Source: an uncultured Eubacteriales bacterium
GTDB taxonomy: Bacteria > Bacillota > Clostridia > Christensenellales > Aristaeellaceae
Direction of reading: 5' to 3'
NCBI GenBank assembly: GCA_944349545.1
Contig: CALVNG010000008.1
Span: 1 to 49,203 of the forward strand
DNA length: 49,203 nucleotides
The stretch's first letter is position 1. Each line of letters starts with the position of its first letter. Below, piece after piece: positions 43,082 to 49,203 of this stretch. The notes beneath the pieces are model-generated. The model made no database searches, had not been told where the DNA came from, and saw nothing but the letters and a program-made list of their open reading frames with translations. Position numbers and translations under genes: made by a program.

Positions 43082-43900
43082 ATGAAGGTTGGGTTTATCG
43101 GCGCCGGCAACATGGGCTGCGCCATCATGCGCGGCGCTTTTCAGGGCGGCTTTCTCAAGCCCTATGAAACCATGGTATATGATGTCAGCGAACAGCAGCT
43201 TGCGGCGCTGACCGCCTCCTATCCGGTCAACGTGGCTGAAAGCAACGTTCAGATTGCCAGGGAATGTGAGTTCATCATTCTGGCGGTCAAGCCCGTGTAC
43301 CTGCGCGGCGTACTTGAGGAAATTCGAAAGTATTGCTACAACAAGAAGATCATTTCCATTGCTGCGGGATGGTCCATGGCCATGCTGACCGATATCCTCG
43401 GACGCGAAAACGGCGTCCAGACGCTGCGCGTCATGCCCAATACACCCGCGCTGGTAGGCGCCGGCTTTACCGCAATCTGCGAGGAAAACACCTTCAGCAA
43501 GGCCTCGCTGGGTTGGGCAAAGGAGCTTTTCGCCACGCTTGGCGTAGTGCAGGTGCTGCCCGAAAGCCTGTTTGACGCCGTTGTGGCGGTGAGCGGTAGC
43601 AGCCCCGCTTACGTATATATGTTTATTGAGGCGATGGCGGATGGTGCGGTGCGCCTTGGCATGCCCAGAAAGATGGCCATACAGGCAGCCGCGCAGGCGG
43701 TACTTGGCTCGGCCAAAATGGTGCTTGCTACAGGCGAGCATCCGGCATCTTTGAAGGACAATGTCTGCTCGCCCGGCGGCACGACCATCGAAGCGGTTCA
43801 GTCACTTGAAAAGAACGGCTTCCGAGGCGCGGTGCTGGAGGCGATGGATGCATGCGCACGGAAAAACCGCAAAATGACAACTCCGGCAGATCGGAGATAA
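43082..43900 (+). CDS. proC: Pyrroline-5-carboxylate reductase
   Basis: ProC makes L-proline from pyrroline-5-carboxylate with NAD(P)H. The 272-residue product has the Rossmann motif GFIGAGNMG at residues 4-12, LAVKPVYL, RVMPNTPALVGAG, and the C-terminal active region VSGSSPAYVYMFIEAM and CSPGGTTIEAV. GGGAG lies upstream of the ATG. No proA or proB is near. A short gap of five bases leads to rnhA. Confidence 0.95.
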   Translation: MKVGFIGAGNMGCAIMRGAFQGGFLKPYETMVYDVSEQQLAALTASYPVNVAESNVQIARECEFIILAVKPVYLRGVLEEIRKYCYNKKIISIAAGWSMAMLTDILGRENGVQTLRVMPNTPALVGAGFTAICEENTFSKASLGWAKELFATLGVVQVLPESLFDAVVAVSGSSPAYVYMFIEAMADGAVRLGMPRKMAIQAAAQAVLGSAKMVLATGEHPASLKDNVCSPGGTTIEAVQSLEKNGFRGAVLEAMDACARKNRKMTTPADRR

Positions 43901-43905
43901 AAGCC

Positions 43906-44430
43906 ATGACACAGGAAAGGCCAAAGCGGACCGTACAGCTTTACACGGATGGCGCCTGTTCCGGAAATCCGGGACCCGGAGGATGGGGCTGCGTGCTTTG
44001 CTACAAGGGAAAAGTCAAGGAATTGTCCGGCCACATGTCCAACACCACCAACAACCGCATGGAAATTTTTGCGGTAATTGCAGGACTGGGCGCGCTGAAA
44101 GAACCGTGCGTGGTGGAGGTCTATTCAGATTCCGCCTATACGGTAAACGCTTTTAATGATCACTGGATCGACAACTGGCAGAAGAACGGCTGGGTTAACA
44201 GTAAAAAGCTGCCGGTGGAAAACAGCGATCTTTGGAAGCTGCTGTTGCAGGTGATTCGCACCAAAAAGCATGAGATTACGTTCCATAAGGTAAAGGGCCA
44301 CGCAGACAACCCATGGAATAACCGTTGCGACGAACTGGCCACCTCGGCCATCCGTGAATACCGCAGGTTGAACGGAGAGAAGCCGGAAGAAAAGAAGCCC
44401 GCCGAGGCGGGGGAGGAGAAAAAGCCCTGA
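43906..44430 (+). CDS. rnhA: Ribonuclease HI
   Basis: RNase HI cuts RNA in RNA-DNA hybrids. The 174-residue product has the four catalytic acids in place: Asp15 (YTDGACSGNPGPGGWG), Glu53 (NNRMEIFAV), Asp75 (YSDSAYTVN) and Asp142 (NNRCDELA), with His132 in KGHADNPWN. The basic-protrusion region (WQKNGWVNSKK) is present. The C-terminus carries an extra charged tail rich in Glu, Lys and Pro. The ATG at 43906 follows GGAG; the longer frame from 43852 would run into proC. Confidence 0.95.
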   Translation: MTQERPKRTVQLYTDGACSGNPGPGGWGCVLCYKGKVKELSGHMSNTTNNRMEIFAVIAGLGALKEPCVVEVYSDSAYTVNAFNDHWIDNWQKNGWVNSKKLPVENSDLWKLLLQVIRTKKHEITFHKVKGHADNPWNNRCDELATSAIREYRRLNGEKPEEKKPAEAGEEKKP

Positions 44431-44439
44431 CCGTCCTGG

Positions 44440-44470
44440 AGAAAGGCTGCGCAAACGGCCTTTCTTTTTT
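44440..44470 (+). terminator. Terminator after rnhA
   Basis: AGAAAGGC (44440-44447) pairs with GCCTTTCT (44458-44465), followed by a run of T residues. Confidence 0.85.
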
Positions 44471-44549
44471 CATTCTGATTACCGTATGACTTTGGTTGAC
44501 TCCGGGAAGCGCGAGCGCTCGATGATAAACGGATTTGGGGCAAGAGGGC

Positions 44550-44578
44550 TTGACAGGCTGTACAGATGGGTGTATGCT
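44550..44578 (+). promoter_or_regulatory. Sigma-A promoter of the tyrosine recombinase gene
   Basis: TTGACA (44550-44555) and TATGCT (44573-44578) with 17-base spacing. It lies 83 bases upstream of the ATG at 44661. Confidence 0.7.
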
Positions 44579-44660
44579 TCCAATGAACATTTCGCTAAAG
44601 AACACTTTTACGAATAGTTGAATGCGGATAGATAATGATCCGACCGGGAGGAACTGCCTC

Positions 44661-45761
44661 ATGCCAGAAATCACCTATCAGGAACGCATCAACACCGAAC
44701 GCACCGAAAAGACGCGCCGCATGCTACGGGAACTGCCGCCTTCCTGCGCGGATTTCATCAACAGCATCACCATGACCACCAGCCCGTTGACCCGCATGGC
44801 CTACACAATCGATTTACAGACGTTTTGTGACTACGCAGCTAAGGAATTGCCCTATTTTTCGACAAAAACGCCCGCTGCGTGGACCGATGATGATATGGCC
44901 CGCTTCACCGCCCGCGACCTCAACGGCTATGCGGACTACCTGACCCTGTATTACAAGGACGCCAGCATCGGTGAGACCGTCGAGCAGCAAAAGGTGCTCC
45001 GAAACCACGAATGCGGCGTCATGCGCAAGCTGTCCTCGCTTCGTTCCTATTTTGACTATCTGTTCAAAATGGAGCGCATTCCCGGGAATGTCGCTGCCCT
45101 GGTATCTCTGCCAAAGCTTCATGAGAAGCCGATTCTACATCTGATTGGCCCAGAAATCGAGCGTCTCCTGGAGGTTGCGGATGACGGCGCAGAGCTGACC
45201 GCCGCGCAGCAGCGTTTCCACGCGCATACGCGCAAACGGGATTACGCAATTCTGATGCTGTTTTTGGGTACCGGCGTGCGCGTCAGCGAATGTGTAGGCA
45301 TTGATATCGGCGACCTTGACCTTGCCTCAAACGCTGTGCTGGTCACGCGCAAGGGCGGTAATCAGGTGATTTTGTATTACCCAAACGAAGTGGCGGACGC
45401 TTTGAAAAGCTATTTGGAGGATCGCAAGCATATCCAGCCCGCCAACAAAGCGGATGAAAACGCGCTGTTTTTATCCCTGCAGCGCAGGCGCATATCTCAG
45501 CGCGCCGTTCAGATCATGGTAAAAAAGTATTGCTCCGTTGCCGTACCGCTGAAAAAGCGCATGAGCCCCCACAAGCTGCGCAGCACCTATGCCACGCGCC
45601 TCTATCATGAAACCGAGGACATCTACCTGGTTGCGGATGCCCTGGGTCATTCCGATGTCAACACCACTCGCAGGCATTACGCCGCCATGAGCGATCAGCG
45701 CCGCCGGGATGCCGCACGGAATGTCCATCTCCCCTCTCTGCCGGAAGAATCAGAGAAATAG
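44661..45761 (+). CDS. Tyrosine recombinase, XerC/XerD-like
   Basis: The 366-residue product has an N-terminal SAM-like core-binding domain (residues 30-140) and the catalytic domain with the full residue set: Arg217 (GTGVRVSE), Lys241 (TRKGGN), His314 and Arg317 (SPHKLRSTY), His340 (ALGHSDV) and Tyr350 (TTRRHY). It is longer than XerC/D (about 300) by an N-terminal extension and a linker. No att sites, phage genes or cargo flank it, and it stands next to lexA, so a resident chromosomal recombinase is likelier than an integrase. GGGAGGAA precedes the ATG. Confidence 0.88.
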   Translation: MPEITYQERINTERTEKTRRMLRELPPSCADFINSITMTTSPLTRMAYTIDLQTFCDYAAKELPYFSTKTPAAWTDDDMARFTARDLNGYADYLTLYYKDASIGETVEQQKVLRNHECGVMRKLSSLRSYFDYLFKMERIPGNVAALVSLPKLHEKPILHLIGPEIERLLEVADDGAELTAAQQRFHAHTRKRDYAILMLFLGTGVRVSECVGIDIGDLDLASNAVLVTRKGGNQVILYYPNEVADALKSYLEDRKHIQPANKADENALFLSLQRRRISQRAVQIMVKKYCSVAVPLKKRMSPHKLRSTYATRLYHETEDIYLVADALGHSDVNTTRRHYAAMSDQRRRDAARNVHLPSLPEESEK

Positions 45762-45774
45762 AAACATTCGTTCG
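45761..45774. promoter_or_regulatory. Candidate LexA box
   Basis: GAAACATTCGTTCG matches the Gram-positive LexA site CGAAC-N4-GTTCG at all but two of the fixed positions: the right half is perfect, the left half has two changes. It begins at the last base of the recombinase gene and lies nine bases upstream of the lexA -35 element, so autoregulation is plausible. Confidence 0.5.
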
Positions 45775-45782
45775 CAAAGCAC

Positions 45783-45817
45783 TTGCCAATCTCCTCTGTT
45801 TTATGGTATGCTATAAA
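45783..45817 (+). promoter_or_regulatory. Promoter region of lexA
   Basis: TTGCCA (45783-45788) with TATGCT (45807-45812) at 18 bases, or the overlapping extended -10 TGC-TATAAA (45809-45817). Either gives a short leader to the ATG at 45844. Confidence 0.6.
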
Positions 45818-45843
45818 CGATTGAAGCGTAAGGAAGTGAAGCC

Positions 45844-46452
45844 ATGAGCAATCCACGGGGAGACACCCAGGCAAGAATCCTTGCGTATATCGAAAAAGCG
45901 ACGCTGCAAAAGGGCTATCCCCCATCGGTGCGTGAAATCTGCGATGCCACAGGCCTCAAGAGCACGTCCACCGTTCATGGCCACTTGATCCGCTTGGAAA
46001 AAAAGGGGCTGCTCTACCGAGATTCCATGAAGCCGCGGGCCATTTCCGTACCTGCAGACCATCAGATGTACCGCGCAGAGATGGTGAATGTGCCCGTTTT
46101 GGGGCGAGTGACGGCGGGCGTGCCCATTCTTGCGACGGAAAATATCGAGGATTACGTATCCCTGCCCCAGACGATGCTGGGACAGGGCGAGCATTATATT
46201 CTGTCTGTTCGGGGCGAAAGTATGATTGGCGCCGGCATCATGGATGGAGATTATGTGGTTGTCCGGCGGCAAAACACCGCGTATAACGGCGATATCGTGA
46301 TCGCGATGATCGAAGATGAGGCGACGGTCAAACGCTTTTATAAGGAAAAGGGCGTTTTTCGGCTTCAGCCTGAAAACCCGTGCATGGAGCCAATCATCGT
46401 ACCCGAGGTGACGATTCTGGGCAAGGTGGTTTCTCTTTATCGGATCTTTTAA
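45844..46452 (+). CDS. lexA: SOS regulator LexA
   Basis: LexA represses DNA-damage genes and cleaves itself when RecA is active. The 202-residue product has the winged helix domain ([23 protein letters not shown]), the cleavage site Ala91-Gly92 in VTAGVPILA, catalytic Ser126 in GESM, and Lys163 in ATVKRF. Length and spacing fit the family. AAGGAAG precedes the ATG. A candidate LexA box lies upstream. Confidence 0.96.
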   Translation: MSNPRGDTQARILAYIEKATLQKGYPPSVREICDATGLKSTSTVHGHLIRLEKKGLLYRDSMKPRAISVPADHQMYRAEMVNVPVLGRVTAGVPILATENIEDYVSLPQTMLGQGEHYILSVRGESMIGAGIMDGDYVVVRRQNTAYNGDIVIAMIEDEATVKRFYKEKGVFRLQPENPCMEPIIVPEVTILGKVVSLYRIF

Positions 46453-46487
46453 GATGGTTCATTATACATATTATGGGGGTGCTCGGC

Positions 46488-47174
46488 GTGTCCTGGTGGG
46501 AGCAGGGATTACGTTTGCTGTTGGCCGTTTTTATCGGCTGTGTCATTGGTATTGAGCGCGAGCGCAAAAACCGTCCGGCCGGTATGCGCACGCATGTGCT
46601 GGTATGCGTGGGCGCTTCCATCATCGCCATTATGGAAAGCCTGATGATCGCAGATACCATTACGCTGAACATGAACAATGAAAGCACGGGAATCGCTATC
46701 AGCTATGGCCGCATCAGCGCTCAGGTCATTAGCGGCATCGGTTTTCTGGGGGCGGGCACAATTTTCATCAGCCAGAAAAAAATTGCCGGTCTAACCACGG
46801 CAGCTTCGCTGTGGAATGTGGCATGCCTCGGTTTGGCTGTCGGAATGGGATACTACACCATCTCCATCGCCGGGTGCGCCATCGTAATCATTACACTTGC
46901 GCTGCTGCAGCGCCTGGTGCGGGTCAATTCCGTTAAACATGTGGAAATCAAGTTTATTCATCGCGTGGAAACTATCGCCTTTATCAACGACTATTTCCAA
47001 ACCATTGGTGTGCGCGTGCTGGATATCGACTTCCATGTGGAAAACAAGGGCAAATACAATCTTTACACCAATATTTATACTTTGGACATGCAGGGAAAAA
47101 CCACTTATAAGGACATTGTAAACAAGCTGTCCGAATATGCCAACATTCAGGGAATCCGCACGCGGAATACCTGA
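46488..47174 (+). CDS. MgtC/SapB family membrane protein
   Basis: The 228-residue product has four or five membrane helices in its first 140 residues with the MgtC signature: IGIERERKNRPAGMRTHVLVC, GIGFLGAGTIF and LTTAASLWNVACLGLAVGMG. The C-terminal 85 residues form an ACT-like soluble domain. The family is linked to magnesium homeostasis and survival under stress in some bacteria. The GTG at 46488 is chosen because GGGGGTG lies just upstream and the resulting start SWWEQGLRLLLA fits the family; the ATG at 46473 has no ribosome site. Confidence 0.9.
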   Translation: MSWWEQGLRLLLAVFIGCVIGIERERKNRPAGMRTHVLVCVGASIIAIMESLMIADTITLNMNNESTGIAISYGRISAQVISGIGFLGAGTIFISQKKIAGLTTAASLWNVACLGLAVGMGYYTISIAGCAIVIITLALLQRLVRVNSVKHVEIKFIHRVETIAFINDYFQTIGVRVLDIDFHVENKGKYNLYTNIYTLDMQGKTTYKDIVNKLSEYANIQGIRTRNT

Positions 47175-47192
47175 TGGGGGCGTAATGCATGA

Positions 47193-47224
47193 CAACGGCC
47201 GCGGAAATTTTCCCGCGGCCGTTG
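47193..47224. terminator. Hairpin between convergent mgtC-like and oxidoreductase genes
   Basis: A perfect 12-bp stem (CAACGGCCGCGG 47193-47204 with CCGCGGCCGTTG 47213-47224) and an 8-base loop. There is no T run on either side, so its termination strength is uncertain. Confidence 0.65.
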
Positions 47225-47253
47225 CGCTATATTTCGGGTCGTCTCTCCCCCAT

Positions 47254-48960
47254 TCAATCTTTCGATGCTCCGACAGCAAAGCCACAGGGCGTGTTGGCCT
47301 GCTCGTTGAAGGCATTTTCCGTAATGGCCCGATACAGGCGGTAGCCTCCTGAGAAGTTATAGCAGTCGTATCCGTGCTGGCAAAGGATGCGGCAGGCAAG
47401 ATAGCTGCGCAGACCGCTTTGGCACATCACATAAACCGGTTTTTTCGCATCCAGATCAGAAAGGCGGTCTCTCAGGCTATCCAGCGGGATATTGCCAAAG
47501 CCTTCAGCATGCCCCGCGGCATACTCCCCCACGGTTCGCGTATCCAGCAACGTAACGTCGGAACGGCCTTGCAGATCACCCAGATCCTCATAATGAAACT
47601 GCTTGACCTTGCCAGTTTCGATGTTTTCCGCGATAAATCCGGCCATGTTTACCGGGTCCTTTGCGGAGGAATACGGCGGCGCGTAGGCTAGGTCCAGCCG
47701 CGCCAGTTCAGGCGCTTTCAACCCGGCCTGCATGGCGGTTGCAATAACGTCGATTCGCTTGTCCACCCCGTCAAACCCCACAATCTGCGCGCCCAGTATG
47801 CGAAGCGTTTCCTTTTCGTAGAGCAGCTTGATGGTCATTGCCCGTCCGCCCGGATAATAGGAAGCGTGATTTTCAGGAGAAAGAACGATTTTCTCGTAAG
47901 CAAGGCCCGCTTCCTTTGCCGCATGCTCATTGATGCCCGTTGCGGCAGCCGTCATGTCAAACACCTTGATGACGGATGATCCATAAGCGCCATGATAGGC
48001 GCTGTCGAACCCACAGAGGTGATCGGCGGCGATACGCCCCTGTTTGTTGGCAGGTCCGGCCAGCGATACCAGCCCCAGTGAGCCGGTCACAGCGTTACGA
48101 ACCTGCACGGCGTCGCCCACGGCATAGATATCAGGGTCAGAAGTGCGCATATGCTCATCTACGGCAATGGCTCCTCGAGGCGCCAGCTCCAGTCCGGCTT
48201 CATGCGCCAGCGAGGAATCCGGCGATACACCGATGGCCAAAACGGCCATTTCCGCACAGAGCGTCTCTCCCCCGTCCACATGCGTCAAGATGCAGCCGTC
48301 GCGCTCCTCAAAGCCGCTCACAGCCGTTTTCAGCATCAGATGAACGCCCTTTGCACGGAATCGCGCATGCACAAAGGAGGCCATGTCCTTATCAAGCGGC
48401 GTGAGCAGTTGATCCAGAAGCTGCACGATCGTGACTTCAACACCCATTTCACACAGGTTTTCCGCAACCTCAAGGCCGATAAAGCCACCTCCTGCCAGCA
48501 CGGCGCGCCGCGGTTTTTCCCTTTCTACAAAATCACGGATCAGCAGGGTGTCCTCCACCGTGCGTAGCGTAAACAGGCGCTTTGCATCCAAGCCAGGCAT
48601 GGGCGGACGAATGGGCCGCGCGCCAGGAGAGAGCACCAGCTTATCATACGTCTCTTCGAATTCTGCGCCGGTTTCCAAATTCTGAACCGTAACCGCCTTA
48701 CGTTCCCGATGAATAGCGGTCACCTCATGATGGACCCTCACGTCAATGGCAAAGCGACGGTTAAAGCTTTGCGGCGTTTGCAGCGTAAGCAGTTCGCGGT
48801 TCTGAATCACGCCTCCAATATAATATGGCAAGCCGCAATTGGCATAAGATACGTAACCTGAACGCTCAAAGACGACAATCTGGGCTGATTCGTCCAGTCT
48901 CCGGATGCGCGCCGCAGCGCTTGCTCCACCGGCAACGCCTCCTATGATGACCACTTTCAT
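47254..48960 (-). CDS. CoA-disulfide reductase-type oxidoreductase fused to rhodanese
   Basis: The 568-residue product has an FAD/NAD(P)-linked pyridine nucleotide-disulfide reductase part: FAD motif IIGGVAGGASAAARIRR, active Cys42 in SYANCGLPYYIGG, NAD motif LAGGGFIGLEVAENL, and DIYAVGDAV. A C-terminal rhodanese domain of about 100 residues follows, with Cys513 in VMCQSGLRS. This CoADR-RHD layout reduces CoA disulfides, persulfides or polysulfide in anaerobes and helps with oxidative or sulfur stress. CGGAGGG precedes the ATG. It stands alone on the minus strand. Confidence 0.93.
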   Translation of the reverse strand: MKVVIIGGVAGGASAAARIRRLDESAQIVVFERSGYVSYANCGLPYYIGGVIQNRELLTLQTPQSFNRRFAIDVRVHHEVTAIHRERKAVTVQNLETGAEFEETYDKLVLSPGARPIRPPMPGLDAKRLFTLRTVEDTLLIRDFVEREKPRRAVLAGGGFIGLEVAENLCEMGVEVTIVQLLDQLLTPLDKDMASFVHARFRAKGVHLMLKTAVSGFEERDGCILTHVDGGETLCAEMAVLAIGVSPDSSLAHEAGLELAPRGAIAVDEHMRTSDPDIYAVGDAVQVRNAVTGSLGLVSLAGPANKQGRIAADHLCGFDSAYHGAYGSSVIKVFDMTAAATGINEHAAKEAGLAYEKIVLSPENHASYYPGGRAMTIKLLYEKETLRILGAQIVGFDGVDKRIDVIATAMQAGLKAPELARLDLAYAPPYSSAKDPVNMAGFIAENIETGKVKQFHYEDLGDLQGRSDVTLLDTRTVGEYAAGHAEGFGNIPLDSLRDRLSDLDAKKPVYVMCQSGLRSYLACRILCQHGYDCYNFSGGYRLYRAITENAFNEQANTPCGFAVGASKD

Positions 48961-49110
48961 GCGCTTATCCCTCCGTGATTCTATAGTGGAATTGTGCTTA
49001 TATATTCCAGCCGGCCAAGCCTGTTTCCTGCATGAACAGGCGTTTCTCTTTTCCGATTCGCCTGTCTCCTCTTGCCATCGTGATGGTCAACAAAAAATCA
49101 TCATGAGGTA

Positions 49111-49139
49111 TTGCATTTTTAGCTTCTCTTTGGTATAAT
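49111..49139 (+). promoter_or_regulatory. Promoter of the tRNA gene at the right edge
   Basis: TTGCAT (49111-49116), a 17-base spacer ending TGG, and a perfect TATAAT (49134-49139). It lies 42 bases before the tRNA start. Confidence 0.8.
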
Positions 49140-49181
49140 ACCATACGTTGGCTGAATGCAATGAGTCCAGCCGGCGGATTT

Positions 49182-49203
49182 GGGGCTATAGCACAGTTGG
49201 TAG
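49182..49203 (+). tRNA. 5' end of a tRNA gene, truncated by the window
   Basis: The last 22 bases form a 7-base acceptor strand (GGGGCTA), TA, and the first strand and loop of a D arm (GCACAGTTGGTAG). This matches bacterial tRNA 5' ends. The anticodon is outside the window, so the amino acid is unknown; alanine is possible. A strong promoter precedes it. Confidence 0.75.

Noticed and set aside
44661-45761. An integrase marking a genomic island
   Set aside because: No direct repeats, tRNA target, cargo or phage genes flank it; neighbours are ordinary housekeeping genes.
49019-49041. A hairpin (GCCTGTT / AACAGGC) as terminator
   Set aside because: A 7-bp stem with a 9-base loop and no clean T run, and no plus-strand gene ends before it. 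It may be chance.
1-49203. CRISPR array or insertion sequences
   Set aside because: I saw no regularly spaced repeats, no cas-like proteins, and no transposase motifs in the window.

Overview
The window reads as chromosomal DNA from a high-GC, endospore-forming, anaerobic member of the Bacillota, most likely class Clostridia. The evidence is the sporulation genes yabP and yabQ next to a divIC-type gene, a SpoIID-like protein, an Rnf ion-pumping complex, FeoAB ferrous-iron uptake, strong AGGAGG-type ribosome sites with some GTG and TTG starts, and the block dxs-tlyA-nadK-argR-recN that is common in this group. I cannot name a genus. No phage, plasmid, insertion sequence or CRISPR array is visible. 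Genes are tightly packed, and many neighbours overlap by 4 or 8 bases.

Layout. 1-388: no intact gene; a tandem 25-bp repeat and a possible decayed fragment. 389-6442: a membrane protein, an exported PepSY-like protein, an ECF sigma factor with its probable membrane anti-sigma factor, and two tandem paralogous solute-binding-protein-like exported proteins with no transporter. 6540-8866 (minus): feoB, feoA. 9104-11885: SpoIID/SH3 exported protein, a small membrane protein, a DUF4230-like protein. 11984-14838: a three-gene operon encoding a MotA/ExbB-like and a MotB/OmpA-like protein plus a membrane-anchored partner, with no flagellar genes in view. 14906-20367 (minus): an ArsR-type regulator, the polyamine transporter potABCD, and nagA. 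20431-27202: traX-like, degV, bioY (minus, behind a BirA-type operator), yabP-yabQ-divIC-ppx, and an EF-G-like GTPase. 27296-32429: a sugar kinase, an acetyltransferase, a hydrolase, a membrane-anchored MurF-like ligase and D-Ala-D-Ala ligase. 32448-38272: dxs-tlyA, then nadK-argR-recN behind two ARG boxes. 38318-43024: rnfCDEAB without rnfG. 43082-49203: proC, rnhA, a tyrosine recombinase, lexA, mgtC, a CoA-disulfide-reductase/rhodanese fusion (minus), and the first bases of a tRNA gene running off the right edge.

How the genes fit together. Rnf would couple ferredoxin and NAD redox to an ion gradient. That gradient could drive the MotAB-like channel. The cell-wall genes (MurF-like, Ddl, SpoIID, the OmpA-type wall-binding domain, nagA) and the sporulation genes point to envelope building and remodelling. 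Three operons carry readable local control: an inverted repeat at the pot promoter, a BirA-type site at bioY, and ARG boxes at nadK-argR-recN.

The two most unusual items are the orphan MotAB-like operon with its third gene, and the Rnf operon that lacks the normally present flavin subunit RnfG.
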